47,364 nt of DNA from Rothia terrae. Lineage in GTDB: Bacteria; Actinomycetota; Actinomycetes; Actinomycetales; Micrococcaceae. Under the pieces are notes generated by a model that did not search any database, was not told the origin of the DNA, and was given only the letters and a program-made list of their open reading frames with translations. The stretch lies in contig NZ_JAAXPV010000017.1 in assembly GCF_012396615.1 (NCBI RefSeq), forward strand, positions 1 through 47,364, written 5' to 3'. Both the position numbers and the translations under genes were made by a program. Of this stretch, positions 16,933 to 24,850 are shown piece after piece. The stretch's first letter is position 1. Every line of letters starts with the position of its first letter.

Positions 16933-18018
16933 TTAGTTTAGGTTTTGTGGGTCGGTGGTGACGAGGATTTTGACGGCGGTTTCGTTGTGGTTGATAAGGG
17001 TGTCGAAGCCTTTGTCGATGAGGTCTTCGAGTTGGATTTTGCCGGTGATGAAGGGCGCGAGGTCGAGTTTGCCGGATTCGACGAGTTTGATGGTGTCGGG
17101 GTGGTTATTGACGTAGGCGATGGTGCCGCGGAGATCGATTTCTTTCATGACAATTTTGTGCATGTCGATGGTGGCTGGTTTACCCCAGATGGAGACGATG
17201 ACGATTTTGCCGGTGGGTCGTACTGCGTCGATGAGGGTGTCGAGTACTACTTGTACTGAGGTGCATTCGAAGGCTGCGTCTGCGCCGCGGCCGTCTTTGG
17301 AGAGTTTACGGACTTCTTCTACGACGTTGGTTTCTGCAGGTGAGAAGGCGTAGTCTGCTGAACCCGCTTCGAGTGCTTTTTTGCGGCGGAGTTCTGAGAG
17401 TTCTGAGATGACGACGGTAATGCCTTTGGCGCGGAGTACTGCGCCGGTGAGTAGGCCGATGGGGCCGGCGCCGCCGACGAGTGCGATTGAGCCTTCGGGG
17501 AGTTCGCCTGCGCGGTCTACTGCGTGGTAGCCGACGGTGAGAGGTTCGATGACTGCTGCCTGATCGAGGGGAATGTTTTTGGAGATTTTGTGGACCCAGC
17601 GGCGTTTGACGACTACTTTTTCGGAGAGTCCGCCGCCGCGTCCTGCCAGCCCGATGAAGTTCATGTTGTCGGAGAGATGGTAGTCGTTGGAGTCGGGCCC
17701 TACGTTGACGTCTTCGTTGATGATGTAGGGTTCTACGACGACGTGGTCGCCGACTTCAAGGTCGGTGATTCCTTCGCCGAGTGCTTCGATGACTCCTGAG
17801 AATTCGTGGCCGAGAGTGACTGGTGCGGTTTCACCTGAGATGGGGTGTGGGGTGTTGTGGGTGGGGCAGAAGATGGGTCCATCGAGGTATTCGTGGAGAT
17901 CTGTTCCGCAGATACCGCACCAGGCTACTTTGATGAGAACTTCTCCGTTAGCTGGCGTTGGTTCTGGTATGTCTTCGATGTGGATGTCGTGGTTGTCGTA
18001 GTAGCGTGCAGCTTTCAT
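16933..18018 (-). CDS. zinc-type 2,3-butanediol dehydrogenase
   Basis: A 361-residue medium-chain dehydrogenase/reductase, most like (R,R)-butanediol dehydrogenase, interconverting acetoin and 2,3-butanediol with NAD(H). Catalytic zinc ligands are visible in WCGICGTDLHE, GHEFSG and IEPLTVGYHA, and the Rossmann turn is ALVGGAGPIGLL. The segment after VVVEP, where many relatives have four Cys for a structural zinc, here reads YIINEDVNVGPDSNDYHLS with no Cys. ATG 18018 is preferred, with AGGTGG just before it; a GTG three codons earlier overlaps that ribosome site. Single-gene unit. Confidence 0.88.
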   Translation of the reverse strand: MKAARYYDNHDIHIEDIPEPTPANGEVLIKVAWCGICGTDLHEYLDGPIFCPTHNTPHPISGETAPVTLGHEFSGVIEALGEGITDLEVGDHVVVEPYIINEDVNVGPDSNDYHLSDNMNFIGLAGRGGGLSEKVVVKRRWVHKISKNIPLDQAAVIEPLTVGYHAVDRAGELPEGSIALVGGAGPIGLLTGAVLRAKGITVVISELSELRRKKALEAGSADYAFSPAETNVVEEVRKLSKDGRGADAAFECTSVQVVLDTLIDAVRPTGKIVIVSIWGKPATIDMHKIVMKEIDLRGTIAYVNNHPDTIKLVESGKLDLAPFITGKIQLEDLIDKGFDTLINHNETAVKILVTTDPQNLN

Positions 18019-18564
18019 GGTGTCCACCTATTGTCGTTGTCTGTGTTTATTGGTAGTTCACTGTTAATGCTAGTCCTGTGAGAGCGGTTTTCTCAAGGGT
18101 GGGTTGTTTGTGACAGGAAGTTGCGTTTGGGTGTTGGTGACCTTAGTCAATTGCACTTTTATTGGCTGCTTTCGGGGCTGCGCGGGACATGATGAAGGTG
18201 GGTGCAGGTTAGCTAGGGGATCCCCTGTAGTTGGAGAGGTTTTTATGGGCGTTGTGTGACACATGTGGGATGTCTCTTGAAGCCCCGGTTGTACTTGCTG
18301 GAAAGCCAGGTGGTTTTTGGTGTAATTGTTGGGTCCTTATCTTCTGAGGCTTACACGTTAGTATGGAATATCCGGTGCGCCCGGCATGGTTGTTCTGACA
18401 GACTCAAACATGATTAGGCTGTCTTTGTAGGTACACACCGGGTGGGTTGTTCACAGGTCGGATTGCAAGCATCAAGGCATGTTTTAGTTCTTACTACTGG
18501 TTGTAAAAACCGCGAATTTCGGCGGTAAAAAATGGCCGTGCTTCACGGGCGGAATAAAAAGTTG

Positions 18565-18576
18565 CTAACCGGTTAG
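18565..18576. promoter_or_regulatory. 12-bp perfect palindrome
   Basis: CTAACCGGTTAG is a perfect palindrome seven bases before the SOS-like element and about 90 bases before the GNAT-ASCH start. Operator role inferred from position. Confidence 0.35.
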
Positions 18577-18582
18577 GATGTA

Positions 18583-18600
18583 TTCGAATATTCATTCGAA
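18583..18600. promoter_or_regulatory. SOS/LexA-like palindrome upstream of the GNAT-ASCH gene
   Basis: TTCGAAT and ATTCGAA are separated by four bases. The actinobacterial/Gram-positive LexA box is CGAAC-N4-GTTCG; this site differs by one base per half. It sits 65 bases before the preferred start. LexA binding is inferred. Confidence 0.42.
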
Positions 18601-18664
18601 CATAGCGAAAATGTGTGCAGTTCAGCTCCATTTCTTCCCCGGCAACTCTAACCAAAGAGGTTTA

Positions 18665-19642
18665 ATGATGCACAATCTCAGCTTTTCTTCGCTGACATGC
18701 AAGCACCTTTCTCAGATTCAAGAGCTCCTAGAATCCAACGCCGATTACACCCACCGCATTAGCGGTCAGAACGTCTCACCTCACGCTGCATCAGGGATTT
18801 TTGAGACTCTACCGGCAGGTGCATCGCCTGAAGATCTGCTGGTTATAGGCGCATGGCAAGATACTCAGCTCGTGGGCTTGTGCGTCACGGTAACTCATTG
18901 GCCCACCCCCGCCACCGCCTATATTGGGTTACTTGCCACGCACCGCGATTATCAGGGGCAAGGCATTGGACGCCAACTCCATTCATACCTATTAGAGCGC
19001 CTCCAACTACATACAGCGATAAAAACTCTTCGTCTGGGCATCGTTGCCACCAACGCCGCATCCGCCACCCCCTTCTGGGAATCACTGGGCTATACCTTCA
19101 CCGGTGAGACAAAACCACATCAGGCAGGCAGGGTCACCAGCACCGTTGAACTCTTTGAACTGCGCATAGATTATAGGCAACACGTCCGTAGAGAAGTTCA
19201 GGAATTCTGGGATACCGCCCGCACAGTACTACCGTCACTGCCTATGACTGCACCGGATGCGTGGAGCTTCGGATCCACCGCCAAGCAAGCCGATGATCTG
19301 CTTGCACTCGTACTATCGGAAACCAAAACAGCCACATCTTCAGCGCTTCACGATTACGCAGCAGAAAACGAACCGCTCCCAGTTGCCGGTCAGTACAGCG
19401 TTCTCTGCAACGGCACAGGGACTCCTCGCGCAATCATCCAAATAACCAGCGTTACCGTCACCGAATTCTGGCAAGTAAGTACCGATCACGCACAGGCAGA
19501 GGGAGAAGGTGACCGGACGCTAGATTCCTGGCGAGCAAACCACCGTCAATACTGGGAAGCTAACTCCCCCGACGGTTTTTATCCGCATATGCAAGTAGTC
19601 TGCGAGCGCTTTGCCCTGATTTACCCACAGGCGGCACGTTAA
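18665..19642 (+). CDS. GNAT acetyltransferase fused to an ASCH domain
   Basis: A 325-residue two-domain protein. The first ~175 residues are a GNAT acetyltransferase, with the acetyl-CoA turn HRDYQGQGIGRQLHSYLLE and the downstream NAASATPFWESLGY. After a linker, the C-terminal ~140 residues resemble an ASCH (PUA-like) domain: EFWDTARTVLPSLP, SFGSTAKQADDLLALVLSETKTAT, VTVTEFWQVSTDHAQAEGEGD and WRANHRQYW. ASCH domains bind RNA or modified nucleosides; relatives include N4-acetylcytidine amidohydrolase. ATG 18665 follows AGAGG; the frame is open back to 18578, but that would bury two palindromes in coding sequence. The stop overlaps the convergent membrane gene. Substrate unknown. Confidence 0.82.
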   Translation: MMHNLSFSSLTCKHLSQIQELLESNADYTHRISGQNVSPHAASGIFETLPAGASPEDLLVIGAWQDTQLVGLCVTVTHWPTPATAYIGLLATHRDYQGQGIGRQLHSYLLERLQLHTAIKTLRLGIVATNAASATPFWESLGYTFTGETKPHQAGRVTSTVELFELRIDYRQHVRREVQEFWDTARTVLPSLPMTAPDAWSFGSTAKQADDLLALVLSETKTATSSALHDYAAENEPLPVAGQYSVLCNGTGTPRAIIQITSVTVTEFWQVSTDHAQAEGEGDRTLDSWRANHRQYWEANSPDGFYPHMQVVCERFALIYPQAAR

Positions 19643-20100
19643 AGCTGCCCGGTGGCAAGTCCAAAGACCAGACCGAGAACCACCGGCACAAACAGCAGCA
19701 AAAGCACTAGGGCACTGGTTATCAGACACAGGATGCTGATGCTCATCCAGACCGGGTGATGGTACTGTCCTAGACGGATGATCCCGCGCAGACTCAAAAC
19801 GAACATGACCAAAAACCCGCAACAGGCTACGACGCCTAAGAACAGGCCGGGAAGGTATTCGTAGGCCTCCCCGTGTTGCAGTGCTTCGGCAACCGTTGGG
19901 TAGCGCGTAGCTACCTGTACACGAGTCACCATCCCTGCCGATAGAGCCAGCACCCCAAAGGACGCCAGGCCCACACCTATCGCGGTTAGAACACCCCTGG
20001 GGTTGTGATGGAAACCGCGAGCATTGCGGATAGTTCTCTTCAGGCGTTTTCTAACCATGGCAACGGAACCTTCAGGTGGTGTGTGGTGTGTGCTATCCAC
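19639..20100 (-). CDS. multi-pass membrane protein of unknown function
   Basis: A 153-residue protein with a basic N-terminus (RKRLKRTIRNARG) and three hydrophobic stretches: about 38-60 (LTAIGVGLASFGVLALSAGM), 84-105 (LPGLFLGVVACCGFLVMFVLS) and 118-150 (a long LVLLLLFVPVVLGLVFGLA segment). No family recognised. The start at 20100 is GTG with a weak ribosome site; ATG 20058 (residue 15) is an alternative. Its stop shares TTAA with the GNAT-ASCH stop, so the two genes converge with no terminator between them. Confidence 0.6.
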   Translation of the reverse strand: MDSTHHTPPEGSVAMVRKRLKRTIRNARGFHHNPRGVLTAIGVGLASFGVLALSAGMVTRVQVATRYPTVAEALQHGEAYEYLPGLFLGVVACCGFLVMFVLSLRGIIRLGQYHHPVWMSISILCLITSALVLLLLFVPVVLGLVFGLATGQL

Positions 20101-20263
20101 ACGATAGCAGGAGCGAACACGGGCAAGGGCTATCTCTTACTGCCACCGACCTCGTTTTTCTGGCGGTTTTGCGCAAACCCAGGCGATAGATATCCCTCAT
20201 GTGGTGCCAGCCGCCAGAGAAAAGAGAGGGCTACAGAAGACTCACGTGGTTTAGATACAAAAA

Positions 20264-20299
20264 AGCCGACCGATTGAACCAATGTTCAACCGGTCGGCT
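20264..20299 (-). terminator. terminator of tRNA-Ala
   Basis: AGCCGACCG (20264-20272) pairs with CGGTCGGCT (20291-20299), and the stem continues across one mismatch to TTGAAC/GTTCAA around a 4-base loop. The minus strand then runs into TTTTTT (plus 20259-20264). It begins eight bases after the tRNA. Confidence 0.88.
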
Positions 20300-20306
20300 A
20301 AGGAAG

Positions 20307-20379
20307 TGGAGATAAGGGGACTCGAACCCCTGACCCCTTGCATGCCATGCAAGTGCGCTACCAGCTGCGCCATATCCCC
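20307..20379 (-). tRNA. tRNA-Ala(GGC)
   Basis: A 73-nt cloverleaf: acceptor GGGGATA pairs with TATCTCC (one G-U), the D arm contains GCGCAGCTGGTAGCGC, the anticodon stem CTTGC/GCAAG encloses loop ATGGCAT giving anticodon GGC, and the T arm has GGTTCGAGTCC. The discriminator is A and CCA is not encoded. It lies downstream of rsfS on the same strand, a usual actinobacterial position. Confidence 0.96.
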
Positions 20380-20482
20380 GTATTCAGTTGAGTCGCATCC
20401 TGCAAGAGACGACTCAACTATATTAACCATCACAGGCGGGCAAACGCAAATTGAAAACGCTCGCCGCGCCGAAAGGGGTTTT

Positions 20483-20929
20483 CTAGCGGTCTTCGCCCAC
20501 CAGATCGTCATCGGTAATGATAGCTTCTGCTTCTTCTTCACTTTCAGCATCTGCTACAGGAGCTTCATTCTCAACACCGAGCTCAATGCGCGGAGCCTCA
20601 GCCCACAGACGATCCAATGCGTAGAACGCACGGTCTTCTTCGTGCTGAACGTGCACTACGATGTCGCCGAAGTCCAGCAGAATCCAGCGTCCGGATGCGC
20701 GTCCCTCACGGCTGATGGGCTTGAGGCTCAACTTTTCGCGAAGAGCGTCCTCAATCTCATCAGAAATAGCGTTTACGAGACGCTCGTTGTGCGCACTCAC
20801 TACCAGGAAGCCATCAATCAGGCCCATAAGATCCGATGCGTCAACAGCCAACAGGTTGGTGCCCTGTTTTTCTTCGGCCGCTACAGCAGCAACCTTAAGT
20901 GCTTCAATTGATTCTTTAGCCGCAGCCAT
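20483..20929 (-). CDS. rsfS: ribosomal silencing factor RsfS
   Basis: RsfS binds uL14 on the 50S subunit and blocks subunit joining during starvation. The 148-residue protein has the conserved core DLMGLIDGFLVVSAHNERLVNAISDEIEDALREK followed by GRASGRWILLDFGDIVVHVQHEEDRAFYALDRLWAEA. The tail after about residue 115 is an added acidic extension (ESEEEAEAIITDDD) that typical RsfS lacks. It is last in the nadD - acidic membrane protein - rsfS run and is followed by tRNA-Ala. Confidence 0.96.
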   Translation of the reverse strand: MAAAKESIEALKVAAVAAEEKQGTNLLAVDASDLMGLIDGFLVVSAHNERLVNAISDEIEDALREKLSLKPISREGRASGRWILLDFGDIVVHVQHEEDRAFYALDRLWAEAPRIELGVENEAPVADAESEEEAEAIITDDDLVGEDR

Positions 20930-20994
20930 AGATTCCTTTCAAAAAATTTTCTTATCTTCTTCACCTGCACATCAGCGCGGGTGTAAGAAGGTAC

Positions 20995-22242
20995 TTAGCC
21001 ATTATTCATGAAAAAGTAGATACCAAAAATAATGAGCGCCATGATAATCAGCACAAGGGGCAACCACACGGCTGAGGTGCTCTTTTGAGCGGCAGTCGTG
21101 GAGCTATCCGATGAAGCCACTTCGGTTGAATCTTGTACATAACCAGCAGGTGTCGCGGACTCATCTGCGAGCTGCTGGTTCTCCTTCGCTCCTGATGCCA
21201 AGCTACCGATCTGAGCTACATCGAACTGGGACTGAGCTACGGCTTCTTCATGAACGACCTCAGAGCGTTCAGAACTGGCCGCGGCGTCCTGATCGTCCTG
21301 TGGCTCAGTTGCCTCATAACTCTCTTCACCGCGCAAATCCTCAAATTCTTGCGAATCCCCCACCGCGGTTGAGTCAACGTCTACACCCTCAAACGAGTCG
21401 TGCTCTTGAACAGGTGCATCTTCTCGCCCCTGAGCGTCCTCACCCAACAGTTCATCATCGGTAAACTCCGAGAACTCAAAAGCAACAGGAGTCAAATCAA
21501 GACCCTGCGCCGATAGCGCATTCACGGTCTCGGGAGTGTACTCTTCAACCGGCGCGTCCTGCTCTTCATCTGAGAGTGCAGAATCAGTAACTTCTACAAC
21601 CTCGGTTTCGTGCACACCCTCATCAACAGCTGGCTCACTAGCGGCAGCAGAGAAATCCTCAGACTCCCCCGCATCTACCAGCTGATCGCTCTCAAGAGGC
21701 GAGATGATCTCAGCGCTCGCATCCTCACCATCGTGCTGAGTCAGCGGATCAGAGACAACAACCTCAGTCTCATGCACCTGATCATCAGCATCCACGGCGG
21801 CAGGCCCGGTCTCCACCTCATCATCGAAGACAAGCGATGAATCATCGAGACCCACCAGCGTAGGATCGCTCTGCGCAACAGTAGATTTTGCTGTGCCATT
21901 GCCCTGCACCTTGTTCAAAGTGCTCTCATCCGAGGCGGCAGATTCTATTGACCCCTGCGCGGCGAGCGCCGATAGACGCTGGTGGGCTGCGGCTGATTCG
22001 GCGTTGACAGACTCATCGTCTTCCAGTGCTCCCATGTATGCCACGGGTTCATCTGGCAGCTGCTCACCGTTTTTGAGGGCGCGCAAGTACTCAGCTGCGT
22101 CGGTGCGGTAACGGGTGAGACGACGCGGGCCCATGGGACGCGTCGGAGGGGGAACTACGATGTCGTCCTCAGTGGTGAACGGTTCGTAGAGGTAGGCCTC
22201 TGATTCGTCATAGGACGTGTTCTGATCTTTGTTCTCAGTCAC
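20995..22242 (-). CDS. acidic tail-anchored membrane protein of unknown function
   Basis: A 415-residue protein of low complexity. Residues 1-~385 are extremely rich in Asp/Glu/Ser/Ala with almost no predicted fold; an imperfect internal repeat shares VHETEVV (in a segment before SDPLTQHD and again before TDSALSDEE). The end is a single hydrophobic segment (VWLPLVLIIMALIIFGIYFF) plus MNNG, so it should be anchored by its C-terminus with the acidic bulk in the cytoplasm. The beginning has PPPTRPMGPRRLTRYRTDAAEYLRALKNGEQLP, the only basic and most protein-like patch. No family recognised. Position between nadD and rsfS is the best clue. Confidence 0.72.
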   Translation of the reverse strand: MTENKDQNTSYDESEAYLYEPFTTEDDIVVPPPTRPMGPRRLTRYRTDAAEYLRALKNGEQLPDEPVAYMGALEDDESVNAESAAAHQRLSALAAQGSIESAASDESTLNKVQGNGTAKSTVAQSDPTLVGLDDSSLVFDDEVETGPAAVDADDQVHETEVVVSDPLTQHDGEDASAEIISPLESDQLVDAGESEDFSAAASEPAVDEGVHETEVVEVTDSALSDEEQDAPVEEYTPETVNALSAQGLDLTPVAFEFSEFTDDELLGEDAQGREDAPVQEHDSFEGVDVDSTAVGDSQEFEDLRGEESYEATEPQDDQDAAASSERSEVVHEEAVAQSQFDVAQIGSLASGAKENQQLADESATPAGYVQDSTEVASSDSSTTAAQKSTSAVWLPLVLIIMALIIFGIYFFMNNG

Positions 22243-22322
22243 CGGAATCCTTTGTTGGTGAGCGGGGGTTTATGTAAATTCTAGTCTGTGGGTGCGCTGG
22301 ACGGAATACGTCGTGTGCAGAG

Positions 22323-23039
22323 TTATTCGGTGTCTCTTGTCTCGGGGGCAGGTAGTCCGTTGCTGTAGAGGTGCCCGTCCCCTGTCTCATCGCAGCGGGT
22401 GTAGAGGTTGTACTTGTTGATGTACTGCACTACGCCATCGGGTACGAGGTACCACACGGGCATTCCTTCGGCGGCGCGGTCGCGTACGTCTGTGGAGGAT
22501 ATTGCGAGCGCGGGAACTTCGAGCAAAGCGGCTTTGGAGGTGTTAGCGATGGGTGGCAGCTCAAGCTCGTGGCCGGGGCGGGTAACACCCACAAAGTAGG
22601 CGAGTTCCCAGAGTTTGTCTGCGTCTTTCCATGTCATGATTTGGCTCATGGCATCGGCGCCGGTGATAAAGAACAGGTCGGCGTTGGGGCGTTGTTCGCT
22701 CAGATCTTTGAGGGTGTCGATGGTGTAGGTGAGTCCCCCGCGGTCAATATCGACGCGGCTGACGGTGAATTGCGGGTTGGATGCTGTTGCCACCACCGTC
22801 ATGAGGTAGCGGTGTTCGGCATCCGTTACAACTCGTGCTTCTGCCTTTTGCCAGGGTTTGCCGGTGGGCACGAACACAACTTCATCGAGATCCAGCACGG
22901 CGGCGACTTCGCTTGCCGCTACGAGGTGGCCGTGGTGGATGGGGTCGAAGGTACCACCCATGACGCCTAGCCGGATGCGTCCTTCAACGCGCGGTGGAAG
23001 GTTCAGGGAGTGGATAGTTGAGCGGGGCTGCGGATTCAC
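22323..23039 (-). CDS. nadD: nicotinate-nucleotide adenylyltransferase
   Basis: NadD adenylates nicotinate mononucleotide in NAD synthesis. The 238-residue protein has the nucleotidyltransferase motif [15 protein letters not shown] near the N-terminus, FFITGADAM in the middle and the [13 protein letters not shown] signature near the end. The start is GTG 23039 with GGAGA close upstream; the first ~23 residues precede the conserved fold, so a later start is conceivable. It heads the nadD-(acidic protein)-rsfS gene run. Confidence 0.95.
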   Translation of the reverse strand: MNPQPRSTIHSLNLPPRVEGRIRLGVMGGTFDPIHHGHLVAASEVAAVLDLDEVVFVPTGKPWQKAEARVVTDAEHRYLMTVVATASNPQFTVSRVDIDRGGLTYTIDTLKDLSEQRPNADLFFITGADAMSQIMTWKDADKLWELAYFVGVTRPGHELELPPIANTSKAALLEVPALAISSTDVRDRAAEGMPVWYLVPDGVVQYINKYNLYTRCDETGDGHLYSNGLPAPETRDTE

Positions 23040-23073
23040 AATTCTCCGAAAACAAATAGGTTAATTCAACAAA

Positions 23074-23121
23074 GTTCGGCGCGACCCTATACGAAATATT
23101 CGCTATAAAGTCGCGCCGAAC
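23074..23121 (-). terminator. hairpin downstream of the small membrane protein gene
   Basis: A 12-bp perfect stem (GTTCGGCGCGAC, 23074-23085, with 23110-23121) encloses an AT-rich 24-base loop that itself is partly symmetric. It lies 22 bases after the stop, and the minus strand continues TTTGTTGAATT. Confidence 0.7.
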
Positions 23122-23142
23122 CTGAGGTCTGTAGCGGTGAGC

Positions 23143-23388
23143 TTAGACGTGGTGCTTGCCCTGGTATGAGCGGATTGCTACCTGCTCATCGCGGTCCAGG
23201 CGGTCGGTTGCGGTGTGCGAGCGCACGATACCGCGACCTGAGAATGAGATGGTGACAAGGAGCATCGCCAGGAAGCCGACAGCGAAAAGGATGCCGAACC
23301 AGAAGGTGGGGATGCCGAAGAGCATGCGCTCGTGAGCACCTTCTTCAGCGGCTACGGTGCCCGCTGCAAGAATGAGTGAGTTGATCAT
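23143..23388 (-). CDS. small single-pass membrane protein
   Basis: An 81-residue protein starting MINSLILAAGTVAAEEGAHE, with one clear membrane segment (WFGILFAVGFLAMLLVTISF, about 30-49) and a charged C-terminal tail rich in Arg/Asp (HTATDRLDRDEQVAIRSYQG). ATG 23388 is chosen because GGAGGAC precedes it; an earlier in-frame start would include the ribosome site. It lies between nadD and proA on the same strand with its own terminator. Function unknown; I recall similar short proteins in this position in related genomes but cannot name them. Confidence 0.75.
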   Translation of the reverse strand: MINSLILAAGTVAAEEGAHERMLFGIPTFWFGILFAVGFLAMLLVTISFSGRGIVRSHTATDRLDRDEQVAIRSYQGKHHV

Positions 23389-23494
23389 GTGTCCTCCAGG
23401 AATAATCACGATGGTGTGCGTGTGAAACTACAAGCAATGCTACCGGGTTTTGAGTGGTTTTTCTGCAAAGCTCGTGAGGTGTTTGTGTGAGACT

Positions 23495-24787
23495 TTAGGC
23501 GCGTGCTTGCCAGTTTCCGCGCATAATCCATTTGGTGGTGGTGAGCTGCTCTAGACCCATGGGGCCGCGGGCGTGAAGTTTTTGTGTTGAGATGCCGACT
23601 TCTGCGCCGAGTCCGAGCTGGCCGCCGTCGGTGAATCTGGTGGATGCGTTGATGTAGACCGCTGCGGAGTCGACGGTGCGGATGAACGTTTCGGCGTGGG
23701 CGAGGTTGTTGGTCAAGATCGCCTCGGAGTGCCCGGTGGAGTACTTGCCGATGTGGTTGAGGGCTTCATCAAGTGATGCGACGGTTTTGACGGCTAGATC
23801 GAGCGAGCCGTATTCGGTGGCCCAGTCTTCGTCGGTGGCGTCGACTGCCTCTACGCCTCCGGGAAGGTTTTCGCGGGTTGCAGCGTCCACGTGCAGGGTT
23901 ACTCCGGCATCGTTGAGGGCTTGAAGGGCGCGAGGGGTAGCCTCTGCGCCCTGCGCTAAGATCAGAGTTTCGACGGTGTTGCAGGTACCCGGGCGCTGGG
24001 TCTTTGCGTTCACTAAAATCTTGGCTGAGCCCTCAACATCTGCTGTGACGTCAACGAAGATGTGGCAGTTGCCCTCGGCTGTCTCAATGACTGGCACACG
24101 AGCGTTGTTCACCACTGACTGAATCAGCTGGCGGCCACCGCGGGGAATGAGCACATCGATGTACCCGCGCGCGACCATTAGAGCGTTCGCGCCGTCGCGT
24201 CCAAATTCATCGACGCTTTGCACAGTATCCATGGGCAAAGAGTTCTTATCCAGTGCATGACGGATGATGCCCACAATCGTCTCGTTGGTCTTCGCGGCCG
24301 CTGAGCCACCGCGCAACATCACCGTATTACCTGATTTGATGGCAAGACCAGCGATATCAACAGTCACATTCGGGCGAGCCTCATAAATTGCGCCGATGAC
24401 GCCCATTGGTACGCGCACCTGAGTCATGTGCAAACCGTTATCCAAGGTTGCACCGCGCACAACCTCACCCACCGGATCAGGTAAGGCAGCTAGCTCTCGC
24501 AAAGAATTCGCCAGCTCCCCCACGCGGAGAGCATTGAGCATTAGCCGGTCAAGCATCGCTTCGCTCATACCGCCTGCGCGCTCGCGTTCAAGGTCTTCGG
24601 CATTAGAACGCACGATAATATCTGCCTTGTGCTCAAGGTCCTTTGCAATAGCTTCCAGCGCGTTGTTTTTCCAGCGGGTATCAGCCTTCGCTAGAATCCG
24701 AGAAGCTACTCGGGCGTCATACGCCATATCGGTAACCTTCTTGAGCACATCTGCAGGAACACTCACGTTAGCAGTCGTTGAACTCAT
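23495..24787 (-). CDS. proA: gamma-glutamyl phosphate reductase
   Basis: ProA reduces gamma-glutamyl phosphate with NADPH in proline synthesis. The protein, about 430 residues from ATG 24787, is an aldehyde-dehydrogenase-like enzyme with the catalytic Cys in NAKTQRPGTCNTVETLI, and VRVPMGVIGAIYEARPNVTVD and GGSAAAKTNE earlier. An in-frame GTG at 24826 would add 13 residues; the ATG is preferred because family members begin near it and GGGAGAAAG lies upstream. It follows proB on the same strand with a 63-base gap. Confidence 0.96.
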   Translation of the reverse strand: MSSTTANVSVPADVLKKVTDMAYDARVASRILAKADTRWKNNALEAIAKDLEHKADIIVRSNAEDLERERAGGMSEAMLDRLMLNALRVGELANSLRELAALPDPVGEVVRGATLDNGLHMTQVRVPMGVIGAIYEARPNVTVDIAGLAIKSGNTVMLRGGSAAAKTNETIVGIIRHALDKNSLPMDTVQSVDEFGRDGANALMVARGYIDVLIPRGGRQLIQSVVNNARVPVIETAEGNCHIFVDVTADVEGSAKILVNAKTQRPGTCNTVETLILAQGAEATPRALQALNDAGVTLHVDAATRENLPGGVEAVDATDEDWATEYGSLDLAVKTVASLDEALNHIGKYSTGHSEAILTNNLAHAETFIRTVDSAAVYINASTRFTDGGQLGLGAEVGISTQKLHARGPMGLEQLTTTKWIMRGNWQARA

Positions 24788-24850
24788 CGTTATCGCTTTC
24801 TCCCAAAACTCATTCCTGTGATTCACAATACAACCTGTATTCTTCTAGTG

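Larger units (their letters stand above)
18019..18664. other. long intergenic region between divergent genes
   Basis: About 645 bp with no supported gene. A minus-strand frame at 18070-18264 lacks a ribosome site and has Pro/Thr-rich composition, so it is rejected. Near the right end are two palindromes, CTAACCGGTTAG (18565-18576) and the SOS-like element at 18583-18600. The rest shows only weak hairpins. Confidence 0.6.

Noticed and set aside
18070-18264. Minus-strand frame of 64 codons
   Set aside because: Pro/Thr-rich, no ribosome site, no neighbour context.
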